DNA of 64,000 nt from Ceratotherium simum simum (GCF_000283155.1 NW_004454156.1:33418604-33482603); one strand, 5' to 3'; positions 44,855 to 57,600 are shown, numbered from the stretch's first letter. A program made the numbers and translations. The notes: a model not told the origin generated them from the letters alone.

Positions 44855-46905
44855 ATCCCGAGCCCACAACTCTGCCCCCTGCCCTCCCCAGGAACACTCC
44901 ACCATCCAGCCTCGGGGAGCCTCAGGGGTCCCCAGGACCCTGCTCTAGCTGCAGCCTGAGTCAGTTCTGATTAGACAGTGCCCAGGTCCCGCCAGTGGTT
45001 ACATACTCTGCCTCCCCTGCCAACAACCCAGGTTTCCTAAGCATGAATATCTTGGAGGGGAATGGCCCCGTCTGCTTTAGAAAGCAGGACGGCAGGGAGA
45101 CGACAGACGGAAGGGAGGGCCCTTCTTGCACCCCTGGGGACCAACTGTGCCTTTCATCAGACGCTCTCTTTCCTTTAATGCTAACCACGGGGAGGTGGCT
45201 CTGCCCTTGAGAGCAACAAGACGGAAAAAGTCATTCACCAAATTTCCTCTGGTGTGTCCTCAGGAGGGACAGTGTGGCAAACTGCCGAGGGTGAAGGGTG
45301 GAGGTTCAAACTCTTGGTCATCCTAAGAAAGAAGGGAAACCAAGCAGTGCCAGGTGTCAGGGCCTTGTGGTGGCCTGGATGTTCCGGCCGTTTGGGATGA
45401 AATTCCCAGGAACTGAGGACAGGCAGTCTGAGGCCAAGCCCCTTCCAGGGTAACTGGGTGGGGAGGCCAGTAAGCTGACAGTTTCTCTTCATGACTCAAG
45501 ATGTGTCCTCAGCCATCACTTCCACTCCCTGGTTGTCAGTTTCCTCCTCTGTAAAATGAAGGGCTTAGATGTGATGACCTCAATTCTACTGCTTCTCTGA
45601 TTCTATGATTCTCATCCAACCACTTATCCACTGGATGGAAGGAGTATCTGTAGAGGAGGCAATTCCACCCAGCCAAGAGGTGGCACAACAGGTCTTAAAG
45701 AGCACAAGATTAGGAGACAGACCTAGGCAGGGCTGCCATGTACGTTTGTTCAGGTTGGGCACTGCACCAAGGCACTCAGCTGAGGTGGTGAGAGAGGGGT
45801 GCTGGAATACTGCCTGGGTTCAGTTCCCTAAACTGTGCGCCCTGATACAGAGCTTCATCCTCCTGGAGGATGCACCTTCTAACGTGCACAAATGTGCCAT
45901 AAGAGCTAGTGGCAGCCTTGAACTTGAGTTCTAATCCCAGTTTTGATACTTTCTAACTCTATGGCCTCAGGCAATCTAGAGAACATGAACTTCAGTGTTG
46001 TCAAAATAAAAATTGGGATTGTCGCTGTTTCCTGGCAGAAATGATGTGAGGTGGAATTGAGAACATATCTCCAGTACCCAGCACAGCACCTGACCAGCAG
46101 CAGGTGGTCATCTCGGAGAGCTTCCTTCCGCATCTGGGTTTTTTCTTGGAGAAATGGTCATTGGTGTCCTGGTTTTGGAAATGCCTGCCCTTCACCTGGT
46201 AATTCCACCCTCAGAGACCATCTGCTGGTGGAGCCTCCCCTCACCACCTCCCAGTGGTCCTAGACTCCCATTTTCATCTTAGGATGCTCAGCCAGGGGAG
46301 GACGTGCAGCTCCATAGACATGGGGGAGTTGAGACCAGATGGAGGTCTGCGTGAAGGCGTCACATGATGATTGTACGGTGGATTTTCATTTTTGCATGTG
46401 AACTCAAGCCCTTTCAACAGGTGGCACCGTCTCCCTAAGGGCTTCTGCCTCTTCTCTTTCCTCTTGGCTCTCCCATTTCCCACCGGAGAAACAAAGAGAC
46501 TGACGGGTGGGCACGCATCCCAAACCTTCAAGCTGGAAGGCCCCGGAGAGGCCACCTGCTTCCATTTGCTGATGGAGGATGCACGTAGACATCATCAGGC
46601 ATCATCCGATTACCACGCTCTCTTGAACTCACTTGTGCTTCTTTCCCACGGTGCTGAGAACGAGGTGCTCACAGCTCTCTCGGGGGGCATAACCACCCAA
46701 TTTTAGAGCTGGAGACCCACTGAGAGGCGCCAATGGGGACGTCCTTAGCGGCTCTGTACCTGCCTGCAGTCTCCCGGTGTGTCCTCAGTTATTCATTCAA
46801 GGTCAAGTCTTGCCTTCGCTGCTTCACCATCACAGGACTTTTGTCTCTAGAATTTGGAGAATGGGAATAATACTTCTAGAAAGATCTGAAACATTGCTTT
46901 GTAGA
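44855..46905. other. Intergenic, no gene seen
   Basis: Small MIR pieces lie near 45530-45600 ('cctcctctgtaaaatgaagg') and 45925-46000 (degraded MIR). ORFs up to 111 codons have no motif. Confidence 0.45.
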
Positions 46906-46909
46906 CATT

Positions 46910-47105
46910 GAGCCCCGCTCTCAAGCCTCCAGTGGCTCTCTGTTGCCTACAGGATTAATCCAATTCATTTCACTCATTCCTCTCTCCTTGTAGCATTTAT
47001 GGTGGTCACTGTTTTACTCATTTCTGACTGACTTATTGGCCTCCTTTGCGCCCATCTACGTCACTCCCAAGCAGACTGTGAGCTCCTTAAGAGGGCGAAC
47101 TGAGT
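46910..47105 (+). repeat. L2 LINE fragment
   Basis: 'caagcctccagtggctctc', 'ttgcctacaggattaatcc', 'actgtgagctccttaagagg'. L2-type 3' region. Confidence 0.5.
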
Positions 47106-50020
47106 GTCATGCATGTCTTTTCCCCCAGAAACGGTAGGATCTGACATTCGGATTGGGGAGGAGGGCTGCTGGGAAGGCCATTCCAAAAAGAGGGAATAAC
47201 AGAAGCCTGAGGTCGGAAATCACCGCCCTGAAGTTTTATCAGTGCGCAGCCCAGGGCTCGGGACGGGTAACTGCTCGTTACATTTCAGTTGAGGTGGAAT
47301 TAGGAGAGCGTCCAGGGCAGCTGGAGTGTAAATTGCATGGGAGAGGAGAGCAGGAGGGGAAGGACTGGAGAGGCCTTTGGGGCCAGCTCAGGGAGGGCCT
47401 GGAATGCCAGGCTGAGGGCTTGACTTTAACCCGAGGGCGGGAAGAAAGCCAGCGGAGGCTTTTGAGAAAATATCCCCTTTGGGAAAGGAGGACACTTCGG
47501 GTTTCTGAGCCTGCTCACAGGGAAGGGGAATTTCACTCCTAATGAGATGGAGAATGGGCAGAGGGCGCCACCACATGGGAGAGCGCTGCTCGTCTGGGTA
47601 ATTCGAGACTGAGACACGGTCGGGCCATATTGTGCTGTGGCAGGACGGGGTCCACTCCTAACATTCGTGGGCAGGCGAGAGTTTAGGTGGAGGCCCACGT
47701 GACACACCCAGGACTGCCCTGAGACCCGCCCGGCCTGGGAGGCCCAGGCTTAGCACACCTTCCTCGAATGTTCTAGTCCTCCTCCAGGGCCTCTGACCTG
47801 CCACAGCCAGCAGTGCCAGTCTGGAGGGGCACTCTACAGGCAGGCTGGATCCCGTGCGGGCCGCAGCCCCCACTCTAACCCTCTCCCTCCCTCCAACCCC
47901 CCTGCTCTGACCCATGACCTGACTCTAGTTCCGGGAAGGGGGCATGGCAAGCAGGTGGTTGCCACTGGCCTGGTGTGATATTTCTTCCATGGGATTACTT
48001 GGGACTGGGCCTCAAAATGGTGCTGACATACTGATTTGGGGTGACTCAGGTTGTTCATATAAACAGGGACCCGCAAATATTTGTCCCAGCTCCCACCCAC
48101 CCTAGAAGCAGCCCTAACCATACATCTAAATATTTAAAAGTTATCGTTCAAACTACATACTATTACATAAAATATGCTCTATCCTCCTTCCTTGACAAAT
48201 AGCTCTTCATAGCAATGAAAAGTCCAGGTCCAAATTTAGGGTCCTCAGACTCCTTGGTGTTCCACGCTGGAACACAGTGGGAGGGGGGAAGGGGGAGGGT
48301 GAGAAGTGAGCCCTCAGCCTGCAGCCCCCCACATCTCTGCCCTGTATCCTGTATTCCGCGGTCTCCCCGGGCATACGTGTGGACCTCTACCTGCACATCC
48401 GAGCTCCATACACACCCCAACATCTTCTTCTTGGCACCCCTCTGAGCTAGGAGTGCACCCACCAATAGTGTGGTACACCCTTGGGAGGATAACAGCCGCA
48501 AAGGGGGTGCAGCGCTGGAAGTGGCCTCCAGGCCATTTGGCCGGGCAATTCCAGGGTCCTGAGTCCCTGGAGCAAATCTAGAAGGGAAGCGGGCACAACT
48601 CCAGCTGTGTGTCGCCTGGGAGAAGGGGAACAGCTGCAGGAGAACAAGAGCAAACCCCCTAAAACACGGGGCCCTCTTGCCCAGTTCCAGGGAGACCAAC
48701 CAGCAGAGCAGCCACGGCTCCCAGGCAGGTCCCGGGAGCCAGTCTTCAGTTAATACCTGGGCCCATGCAAAGGGGGCTCTCTTCCTCCTTCTCATCATGA
48801 CTTCCAGAAGAGTTCCCATCTCCCACCACCACTGCCAAGGCCGGCTCTTCTCCCCACACCTGGTCCACTTGGCTGATTGGGTAGGAGGCTGGGAGTCTGC
48901 TCATGGACCAGTCATTTCGATTCAGAAAAAAGAGATTGTGAACCCAGCTCAGGCTTCAAGACCTGCGCCCATCCTCCCACATGGCTCATCAGAAAGTCCT
49001 GCCCTCAGGGTGGGGGTTTGGGACTCATCTGTCGGTTATTTGCCCAGCCATTAAAAATTCCATGCATCTCCCATTTGGCTGTTATTTCTCTGCAGGCTCC
49101 AGCAAGAGTGGGAGAAGTCTAAGTTAGTTGAAGTACCAAGACCCCACCCCTGACAAGACCATCTACACTTTGGAAAGATTTAGGCGAGACTGGAGTCCCC
49201 TTGGAAAGCCACGGTAGAGTCTCTTGGAGCCTCCCGATATGCAGGACTCTGCTAGATTTCCTGTCTCCCTCACAGCTGGCTGGCCAAGCGACTGATCAGG
49301 ACAATGGAATGGAATGGAAAGTGTGTGGTGGTGAAGGATCTGGTGAGCCTTCCCCATGCGTTCACTCCTTTCTCCACAAGGGTGGAAGAGAAGGGCACCA
49401 AGGTGGGTCCAGGACTAGATGGAAGGGGCCTGGATCCCTGCGTCACCACGTGGAGGAGAGAGGCCTAGCAGAGGTGCCCAACCCTCACCAACTGGTTACA
49501 GGAGTGAGAAATAAACTTTTATTGGGTTGAACCCTGAAGCTTCGTGATTGTTACATCAGCTAAGGAGTGTTCCTCTGACTAATGCGGGAGCTGCTGGAAC
49601 AGTCAAGGTAACGTTAAGGCAATGGCAGGAACGGGGTGGATATGAGAAATATTAGGGTGGCAGACGTGCTCAGAAATGAGAGAACAAATGATCTCCCTAC
49701 AGAAATCTACTCCATAGGGGCCAAAATGGAGGTTCACACACAGAGCTTTGGGACTCTGAGGAACACTTAGAAGTCACAGAGGAAATCAGTGGGAGAGTAA
49801 CAGAGGAAAAGAAAGGACATTCCTCAGTCTGATAACCCCCAGCCACGAGGCATTGGCCCCTCCTCCCAGAGTCATGAGCCCAGGCCCTGACATTAGTCAG
49901 CTGGGAGACTGAGCACAGCCATTCCAGCATCTCCATGGGAAAGGAATGAGGGTGCCTCAGTTCTCGTCCATGGACAGACTCAGGGTCAGCAGGCCTGGGC
50001 TGATCCAAGAAACAGATGTG
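47106..50020. other. Intergenic, no gene seen
   Basis: 47155-47440 may be reverse L2-class sequence. 47600-49500 is GC-rich with overlapping ORFs on both strands (218 codons at 48163-48819 reverse), lacking domains or splice-supported structure. No CpG island is apparent. Confidence 0.4.
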
Positions 50021-50024
50021 CCTG

Positions 50025-50120
50025 GGCTCAATCCCAGGTCTGTCCATCCTGGCTGCAAACCATGGGCAGGTCGGTCCCCTCTCTGGGCCCCAGTTTCCCC
50101 TCTGTAAAATGAGGAGGTCA
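50025..50120 (+). repeat. MIR SINE fragment
   Basis: 'gggctcaatcccaggtctg', 'gccccagtttcccctctg', 'taaaatgaggaggtcag'. Confidence 0.65.
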
Positions 50121-50139
50121 GTTTGATTTAAGTATTAGG

Positions 50140-50350
50140 ACAATTATATTAACAGCGAGGAAAACCTAAGCAAAAAAAATAAATAAATAAGGGGGGCGAT
50201 GTATTGGTTCATGTGACGGAATTGTGACAGTTGAAGTGAGGGTGAAGGGGCAGTCCCACAAGGAGAGACCAATTCAGGGACTCAGACGCATTCTGGACCC
50301 CTCTCACGTTCCATCTGTTGTCTCTGGTTCTCTTGGCCATGACTTTCATC
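50140..50350 (+). repeat. Unassigned interspersed repeat
   Basis: 'tattggttcatgtgacgg', 'gaccaattcagggactc', 'ccatctgttgtctctgg' resemble a common mammalian dispersed repeat that I cannot name. It is preceded by a short (AAAT)n run. Confidence 0.4.
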
Positions 50351-50497
50351 TTCTTCCACTATGGATGAGCCTTCTCCAGGTGATAGAACAGGGGCCCGGG
50401 ATGTCCCAGGCATACAGCCTCACGACAGAGACACATGTGTCCTGCTAACACACCTGATTTAAGAAGGAAGGATTCTGATGGGTATGACTTGAATCAT

Positions 50498-50795
50498 ATG
50501 CCCAGCCACGGTCTGCCTGGGTCTCATGCCCAATGCACAGTCTACCTGGGTCTCATGCCCAGCCCACAGTCTACCTGGATCTCATGCCCAACCCACAGTC
50601 TACCTGGCTCTCATGCCCAACCCACAGTCTACCTGGCTCTCATGCCCAACCCACAGTCTACCTGGATCTCATGCCCAACCCACAGTCTACCTGGGTCTTA
50701 TGCCCAACCCACAGTCTACCTGGGTCTCATGCCCAACCCACAGTCTACCTGGGTCTCATGCCCAACCCACAGTCTACCTGGGTCTCATGCCCAGC
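50498..50795 (+). repeat. 29-bp minisatellite, about 10 copies
   Basis: Ten units of ATGCCCAACCCACAGTCTAC plus CTGG[G/A/C]TCTC (29 bp; the first is 28 bp), then a partial eleventh. Units 4-10 are nearly identical; the outer units are more diverged. Because 29 is not a multiple of 3 and the unit has no stop in any forward frame, all three forward frames stay open (109-158 codons). This is not a gene. Confidence 0.98.
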
Positions 50796-51404
50796 CTGTG
50801 TGGGGGGATTGTTACCAGGAGGAACATCAGCAGAACAGATGTGTGCTGGGGGAGCTCTATGAGTCCCTGAATTCACATCTGCTACCATCTCCAAGGCCCC
50901 TCCTGCTCTGATTATGTGATTCGACCCTCTCAGCCCAGCTGAATCTCCCGCCTAAACTCGCCTAGTAAGTGTGCCTGGGCAGAGCCTGGCATGGGGTCTT
51001 CCAGCTCCTCCTGGAGTTGACCTCTCCAAGAGGGCTGGAATTGTTTTTTTACCTGTTTGCAGACGGAGCCATCAGGTCTAAGGGTTAAAAGACTCAGCCG
51101 TGAGAGGTCACTAGGAATTGGATGCATCTGGGGTGCGAGTGAGCCAGGTCTGCTGAAGATTTGCTAGGAGCTCGTCTGGCCACATTGGTCCAATGGGCTA
51201 GGGGAGGCCTTCTGCCTTCTCTGATTTCATGAGGAAAATGGTTCCTGAGGGCCCCATCAGCGTGGTGCTCCAACAGGCCACGCTGGTCCTGCACCTACCT
51301 CAGCTCAGCCTGCCCCTCCCAGGCACTCGACTGGCAGAAGGGAGACCAAGGGGGTGAGCTCCCACTCCGTGCCACGTTCCTACATCCATCATCTCATGTT
51401 TTAA

Positions 51405-52070
51405 ATGTTTTTAAATTGGTGTTGAATTGCACTAATAACACGAGTCTCCTTGTAAAAAACTGAAAACATTATGGAGAAAACTACAAGTGCCTTTGATCAC
51501 CATAACCTACCCCAACCTCTGTCCCCTGGGGAAGCACTGTGACCATATAGCCAGCGTCTTCCTTTCTTCTTTAATGCATCTTCGTATAGGCATATATAAT
51601 AAATTTTTCTGCAGTTTATAACATAAATAGCATCAAACTGCACCAATTTTGCATAAAGACCATAATGCCAACTACATTTCATAGAAATGGTAGCCTGAAC
51701 TTGTGCAAGTTACTTGAGCTCTGTGAGCCTTAGCATCTTCATCTATAAAGTGGGGATAGTAACCGTACCTACACATAGGGTGGTTGTAAGGTCCGGACCA
51801 TCAGGGACGTTGATTGGCGAACACACACGAAAGGGCTGTGTAAGTGTTAGCCACTGAGGGTTTTTTTATTGTCACTGTTGTGCAAATAGCTTTCTTCACT
51901 CAACTGTGTGTCTTGGAGATTTTTCCAGGTTATATAGGTTTACCTCAATCTTTTTACCTGCTGTAAAGTATTCCATAGCATGGATTTCTATCATTTATTT
52001 AGCCATTCCATTTTTGATGGACATTAATGTTATTTCAAAATTTTAACTTTTGAGGATGCTGCAGCAGCAG
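51405..52070 (-). mobile_element. Old L1 fragment, reverse, interrupted by MIR-like sequence
   Basis: 51405-51680 ('gtccttgtaaaaaactg'-like, 'gcatatataataaatttttc') and 51880-52070 ('agtattccatagcatgga', 'atttagccattccattttt', 'gatggacattaatg') match reverse L1 3' sequence. The intervening 51690-51870 is MIR. Confidence 0.5.
51690..51870 (+). repeat. MIR SINE
   Basis: 'gtgcaagttacttgagctc', 'tagcatcttcatctataaag', 'tggggatagtaaccgtacc', 'gtggttgtaaggtcc', 'gtgtaagtgttagcc'. Confidence 0.65.
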
Positions 52071-52089
52071 ACATCCAGACATGGGCCAT

Positions 52090-52235
52090 ACTATTATCTC
52101 ATTAAATACTCATAACAACCCACGATAGAGGTTATTGTTCATGGGCTTTTAAAGTGGGGAAACTGAGATTAACATGGGCAAGGGGCCAAGCTAGGATCTG
52201 GCCCCAAGTCAGTCTGTCTGTGGATCCCATGCTTT
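52090..52235 (-). repeat. MIR SINE fragment, reverse
   Basis: 'attatctcattaaatactc', 'ataacaacccacgatagagg', 'tggggaaactgagatta', 'ggccaagctaggatctgg'. Confidence 0.6.
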
Positions 52236-52741
52236 GTCCCCTGCCCCACCAGTAGTCCCTGCCTCCAAGCATCCTTTAATTTACAATGGACGCTCTCCTT
52301 CTCCCTCTCATTTAAGTATGAATGGACACTTGCCCCAAAGAGGCTGTGGACCTTTTCACCCAACCCCTGGCTACTGGGGTCCTCTCTTCAGAGAAAGAAA
52401 AAGGAGAGACAGTTTCAGAAGGAGCAACATCATTTGAAAACCACGCTAGATTGTCTGTTTCCAACTTACCTCCCTCACTTTCCCTTCTAAAGTCTCTTCT
52501 TCATTGCAAAGGCGAATCTGGGAACTACGTTTTCCAGAATCTTCTTGCCTGTATGGTTCTGGGTTGGAGTCTGCCACTGAGAGAAAGTGGCATGAGGTTT
52601 GGAAGGCGGAAGTGAAGGGAAGCACCATCCCCAAGGATTAGCCGCTCTTGGGAACCACTGGCTTCACTGCGACCAAACAAGGAGGCCGGAAGGAGCTTCT
52701 AGAAACCTTCAAGCATTGTAACAGTTTCTTGGAAGGCTTTT

Positions 52742-53119
52742 TTTTTTTTTTTAATTTTTTGTTTATTGCAGTAACATTGGTTTATAACACTGTACAAATT
52801 TCAGGTGTACATCATTATACTTCTATTTCTGCATAGATTACACCATGTTCACCACCCAAATACTAATTACAACCCATCACCACACACATGTGCCGAATTA
52901 TCCCTTTCGCCCTCCTCCCTCCCCCCTTTCCCTCTGGTAACCACCAATCCAATCTCTGTCTCTATGTGTTTGTTTATTGTTGTTATTATCTACTACTTAA
53001 TGAAGGAAATCATATGGTATTTGACCTTCTCCTTCTGACTTATTTCACTTTGCATAATACACTCAGTGTCCAACCACGTTGTCACAAATGACTGGATTTC
53101 ATTGTTTCTTATGGCTGAG
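52742..53119 (-). mobile_element. Young L1 3' end, 5'-truncated, reverse
   Basis: T-run then 'taattttttgtttattgcag', 'taacattggtttataacac', 'ctttcgccctcctccctcc', 'cctctggtaaccaccaatc', ending in the L1 3' region at 'ttcttatggctgag'. Perfect 15-bp target duplications TCTTGGAAGGCTTTT at 52727-52741 and 53120-53134. Almost identical to the copy at 63758. Confidence 0.96.
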
Positions 53120-53211
53120 TCTTGGAAGGCTTTTGAGAATCATCTCCTTCAGGGCTTCAGACTTAGGCCCCTGGCCAGATCAACGTCCCTGAATTTTGGC
53201 AGCAGCTCCTC

Positions 53212-53224
53212 TGACCTCTGACCC
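53212..53224 (-). promoter_or_regulatory. DR1 nuclear-receptor site (HNF4A/RXR-type)
   Basis: TGACCT-C-TGACCC, in reverse GGGTCA-G-AGGTCA: a perfect direct repeat with one-base spacing. DR1 is the known site class for HNF4A and RXR heterodimers, both active in intestine. It lies about 80 bp from the L1 insertion in apparently single-copy sequence. Function is inferred from the motif only. Confidence 0.4.
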
Positions 53225-53814
53225 CCCAGCTCGTCCAGCAGTTATGGAAGCCCCTGCTTCTGTGGTAAACCTTCATGCCTGGAATGCATAGAGAGGTTCT
53301 GTGTTCCTGACCAGACTCTGACCAATATAAAAGTTAATGCCCAAAAAGAACATGGACTTTTGACCAAACTCTTGATTTATGAAAAGTGTTGAAATTTTAG
53401 AAAGAGATTTCTCTACGTTCCATTAATTTCCCAGAAGGACGAGGATCCAGAAATGAGCTGAATTCATAACACATGTGGAAAAGGACGCTGAGTTTTGGGG
53501 ACAGACTTGTAAGTGGCCCTGACAGGTGAGCCAGTAAGGGCCCAGACTGTGCTTCCTAGACCAGGACCATCTCCAGAACATTTTGGGATCCCATTTGGGT
53601 AAGCTGAGAGAAGCACAACATAGCCCCTCTTCAGAGAAGGCAGGAGGGGGGAGGGGAGGGATGAAGGCAAGGAAAGGGAACAAGACTTACACTGACCCGA
53701 CAGCTGACCTCCACACGGCTCTCACACTGGTTTGCCTAGGAGGCCCTGACAGCAGGCTGTGTTCCCTACAAACAGCCCAGTCTCCCGAGACCACTCATTC
53801 CATCCCTTGTAGGC

Positions 53815-54296
53815 ACGGCAGACCAAAAAATGCCCCCCAAACGATATCCACGTCTCATCCCCAGAACATGTGAGCGTTACCTTATTTGGAAAAACGGTCT
53901 TTGCAGATGCTACCAACTCCAGGATCTTGAGAAGAATAGCTTATCCTGGATTATCCTGGTGGGTCCTAAGTTCAATGATGAGTGTCCCTATAAGAGAGAG
54001 GCAGAAGGAGATGCAAGACAGACACACAGAAGAGAAGAAAATGTGGAGACGGAGGCAGAGATTGGAATGATGTGGCCCCAAGTCAAGAAACACCAGGGAT
54101 TTCTAACAGCCACCAGAAACTAGGAGAGAGGCATGGGATAGATTCTCCCCCAGAGCCTCTGGAGGGAGCACAGCCTTGCCCAACACCTGGATTTCAGACT
54201 TCTGGCCTCTAGAACTATGGGAGAATAAATTTCTACTGTCTTAAGCCACCGAGATTTTGGTCATTTGTTACAGCTGCCCCAGGAAACTAACACAGC
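53815..54296 (+). mobile_element. MLT1/MaLR-class LTR
   Basis: 'aatgccccccaaacgatat', 'ccacgtctcatccccag', 'ggtctttgcagatgc', 'ggattatcctggtgggtcc', 'cctataagagagaggcag', 'gacttctggcctctagaac', 'gggagaataaatttctac' (AATAAA), 'ttgttacagctgcccc', 'ggaaactaacac'. Solo LTR; subfamily not assigned. Confidence 0.75.
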
Positions 54297-56710
54297 AGCA
54301 TGCCCTGGAGACCCTGAGAGACCCTCTGTCAATCATTTCACACCCTGCTCCTCAGAGGGAGTTTGGGGCAGCTTCCGGCGGGGGTGGGGGCAGCAAGTAG
54401 GCCAGGCTCCAGGCTCGTGTCCCCCATAGACCAGCGCAACTACTCTGCAAACTGTTCTACGTGTTGGGCAACTGGGTAAGATTAAGGGTTTGGGGGTGGG
54501 GGAGGCAAAGGTAAGAAGTTCTCAAACCACACCTCTAATCTAGTCCCTTTATTTGTCAGTTTTCTCAGCCAGAAGAAGTGACATGCCGCTGGTCTCACAA
54601 GTCAGGAACAGAGCTGCAATTAGAACCTGACCTCTGGGCTCCCACAACAGCCCACAACTCCACATGGCACAATTTCACAGCACCCGGGGCCTGGAGCTGG
54701 GAGGCCCTGCAGGAGGCTGCGTCATCTGATCAGATGGCTGGAAGGTTGTAACTTGATGAGAAGGAACTGTGGCACCTACTGATCAACTGCCGCAGCCCCT
54801 TCCCAGCAAGCCCGGCCTCCCCTCTTGACAGGCTGTGCATCCAGTTGACGAGCTTCTCTCAAAGGCGTGGGAACAGAGGTGGCCCAGGTCATTGACACAC
54901 GTGGATCAGCTCTGGACTCACATGCTTCTTAGGTTGGGTTCACTGGAAACCGACTCCGAGATGGAGATGTGCCTGTAGGCTGTTTTTTGGGGAGCCCTGT
55001 AAGGAAGTGCAGGTTACAGCAAGACTGGGCAAGGGGAATAATTGGTCTGAGATGCAGTTATTACAGGAGCTCAGCTGGTCCTGCTGATTACTGCAGAGCT
55101 GGGACAGCCTCTCAAAGTTTTCCCAAATTGTATTCCTAAATGGACGCGTCACTGGATGCAGGTGGCCCCCAGGGATGAGGGGTGTGACTTAGGACAAAGT
55201 CCCTCCCTTCAGTCAAGTGCAATGCCTAGAAAGGGACTCGGCTGTGAGCCATTAGCAGTCTCCAATCCTGGCAGCTGAGGGAAAGAAATGAGTGCCTCGA
55301 GCCTGAAGGGGAGAGCTGGGTGGCACTCTATGTGCCCACTACATACATTCCTCGTCACCAACATTTGATAGAAAACAATGTCTGAAGGGCTTGGTAAGAA
55401 GCCACGATCAGAAAAATATTATGGATGCTTTGATCAGAGGATGAACATCCCTAGGATTTAATAAGATAGAGTTGGAATGAGGCTTAGAGCTCATTTAGTC
55501 CAGAGGTGACAAATGAGTGGCATTCACACTGCCACTCTCCCACTCTAGGCCATGGCAGACATCACCAATCAATCATAGCCTTCCTCCGGAGAGCCCATTG
55601 TGGCTCCAAGTGCTGCTCAGCATGATCCCAGGCAGGCAGTACCAAACAATGCTGACCTACAAGGTGAAACCTGCTCCCCTCGTTTTCCAGAGGGGGCCCT
55701 GCTTAGAGGAGTGGCTGACAGTGAGTTAGAGGCGGAGATGGGGTGGGAACCAGCAGAGTGACCTCCCCCCAGCCCCCCACCCCACCCCCTGGTGCTCCTT
55801 CCAACTATGCCTGTCTCAGGGCATTTGTCAAGAGAGCAGCCGCTGCCTAGCACACAGTAGGCACCCAGTTCTGCTTCCTTGTTGAGACCCTGTCCCACCC
55901 TCACAAGCCAGGGCACAGCAGCAGGGCCGGCTCGCTCCTCCAGCCTCAGTGAGGAGGCCTCACACCCCCTCCTCCGACAGCCCTACCAAGAGGAAGGGGC
56001 GGGTTTGCACCAGTGCTGATTTCTATCATCTGCTCAGGGGGTTAGCAAGGGCTTAAAGTAATCTGCGGCCCAGGCGCCAGGAGGACTTCGTTAAGCATTA
56101 TGGGATAATCCTGATGGTATCAAAGAGTCTTTCCCTAACTTAGGAGAAAAGAAATTCACATGCACGCAAAGCGGGGGAGAACACCCAAACGAGTTGTCAT
56201 CGTCATGCTGCTATTTTTAATCCTCTGTGACAGTGGGGGATTGCAGCCAGATGGGGCGGGGAGCACCCCCCTCGAAGAACGCCAGCACGGGAAGGTGGTT
56301 AGAGAGCCGGGAGCACAGCTCCTCAAGTTGCACAAACGGGGCCTCCCAGAGTGGATGAGTGACAAGCCCAAGGACACCCGCTGAGCACCCCACCCAACCC
56401 AGGACTCCCGACACGCAGGCCAGGGCTCTCGCTACCACACTCTGCTGCCTCCCGAGCGGGTCCGCGGGGTGACACCAGTGACCAGGTGATGGCACCCGCT
56501 GGTTTGCCCCAGCGGGACTGGCTTCCTGCAGTGGAGCTGACACTAAGAGCTCTGTCTCCCCCTTGTGGCAAGAACAGGGAAGTGCCCTGACTGGGGGACG
56601 GAGAGGCCAACTGCCCCCCACCACCGTGCAACCTAATCACTGTGGATTTCCTCTTGTAGAGTCTCTTGGCCCAGTTTCACCCTCATAACAGTAATAGAAG
56701 GGACCTAGAA
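54297..56710. other. Intergenic, no gene seen
   Basis: A reverse MIR fragment lies at 54540-54660 ('gtcacaagtcaggaacagag'-type). 54900-55140 has a dispersed-repeat-like phrase ('ggttcactggaaaccgac'). 55830-55870 has an L2-like end. 56040-56240 is single-copy with a GGGATAATCC (OTX/PITX-like) core at 56101. No exon. Confidence 0.4.
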
Positions 56711-56712
56711 CC

Positions 56713-57103
56713 CCACTACGGGCTGAATTGTGTCCCTGTAAAAATTCACATGTTGAAGTCCTAACCCCCAGTAATTCAGAAAGTGAATATATTTGGAGAT
56801 AGGATCTTTAAAGAAGTGGTTAAGTTAAAATGAGGTCATTAAGGTGGGCCCTAATCCGTTATGACTGGTGTCCTAATAAGAAGAGGAAATCAGACACAGA
56901 CACACTCAGAGGAATGACCGTGTGAGGACTCAGGGAGAAGATGGCCATCTATAAGCCAAGGAGGGAGGCCTCAGGAGAAACCAACCCTGCCGACACTTTG
57001 ATCTCAGACTTCCAGCCTCCAGGACTGTGGACAACAAAATTCTGCTGTTTAAGCCCCTCAGGCTGTGGTCCTTTGTGACAGCAGCCCTAGCAACCTAACA
57101 CAG
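56713..57103 (+). mobile_element. MLT1A-like LTR
   Basis: 'gggctgaattgtgtccc', 'cacatgttgaagtcctaac', 'tatttggagataggatc', 'ttaaaatgaggtcattaag', 'gggccctaatcc', 'gactggtgtcctaataag', 'gatggccatctataagcc', 'gacttccagcctccagg', 'gcagccctagcaacctaac'. Near full-length solo LTR with classical order; no internal genes. Confidence 0.85.
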
Positions 57104-57204
57104 ACCCCCAGTCCTGCTTTCTCCTTCTGGCCTCCATTTCTGCTTCTCTGCTCCCTCTCCCCCACCCCACTCTCTTCCTTCTCCATCTCTGAAGTTAACC
57201 CCTT

Positions 57205-57600
57205 GGTCATTCATTCTACAAATGTTTCCCGAGCATGACAATGGACAAGTTCCTGGAGATAGAGAAATGAATAAGAACTTTAATTCATTCCAGAAATATT
57301 CATTGAGACCTGTGAAGTACCAGGCTCTGTTCTAGGCATTTTGTTGCGATGATACACAAGACAGGAGCGATCCTGCATTCCAGGAGCAGACACGCAAACG
57401 TCTAACACGCCTCCCACCAAGTTCTAGGTGCAAATTCTATATGGAGTTTGCACGGGGTGCCCGGCTGCTCAGAGGAGGAAGTGACAAACTCCCAGGAGAG
57501 TGGAGAGGACAGGCCCTAGGAAGCCAGCAGAGAGAGGGGATGCTTGTGCTAAGTCTTGAAGAAGAGGAATTCTCTCTCCCTCTCATTCTCCTGGAAAGTG
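57205..57600 (-). repeat. L2 LINE, reverse
   Basis: 'attcattccagaaatattc', 'attgagacctgtgaagtacc', 'aggctctgttctaggc', 'gatgatacacaagacagg', then 'gaggaagtgacaaactccc', 'aagtcttgaagaagagg'. Confidence 0.6.

Noticed and set aside
48163..48819. 218-codon reverse frame
   Set aside because: GC-rich single-copy DNA with an equally open opposite strand; no domain and no splice structure.
50435..50911. Three overlapping forward frames of 109-158 codons with a repeated motif
   Set aside because: They are translations of a 29-bp minisatellite in all three frames.
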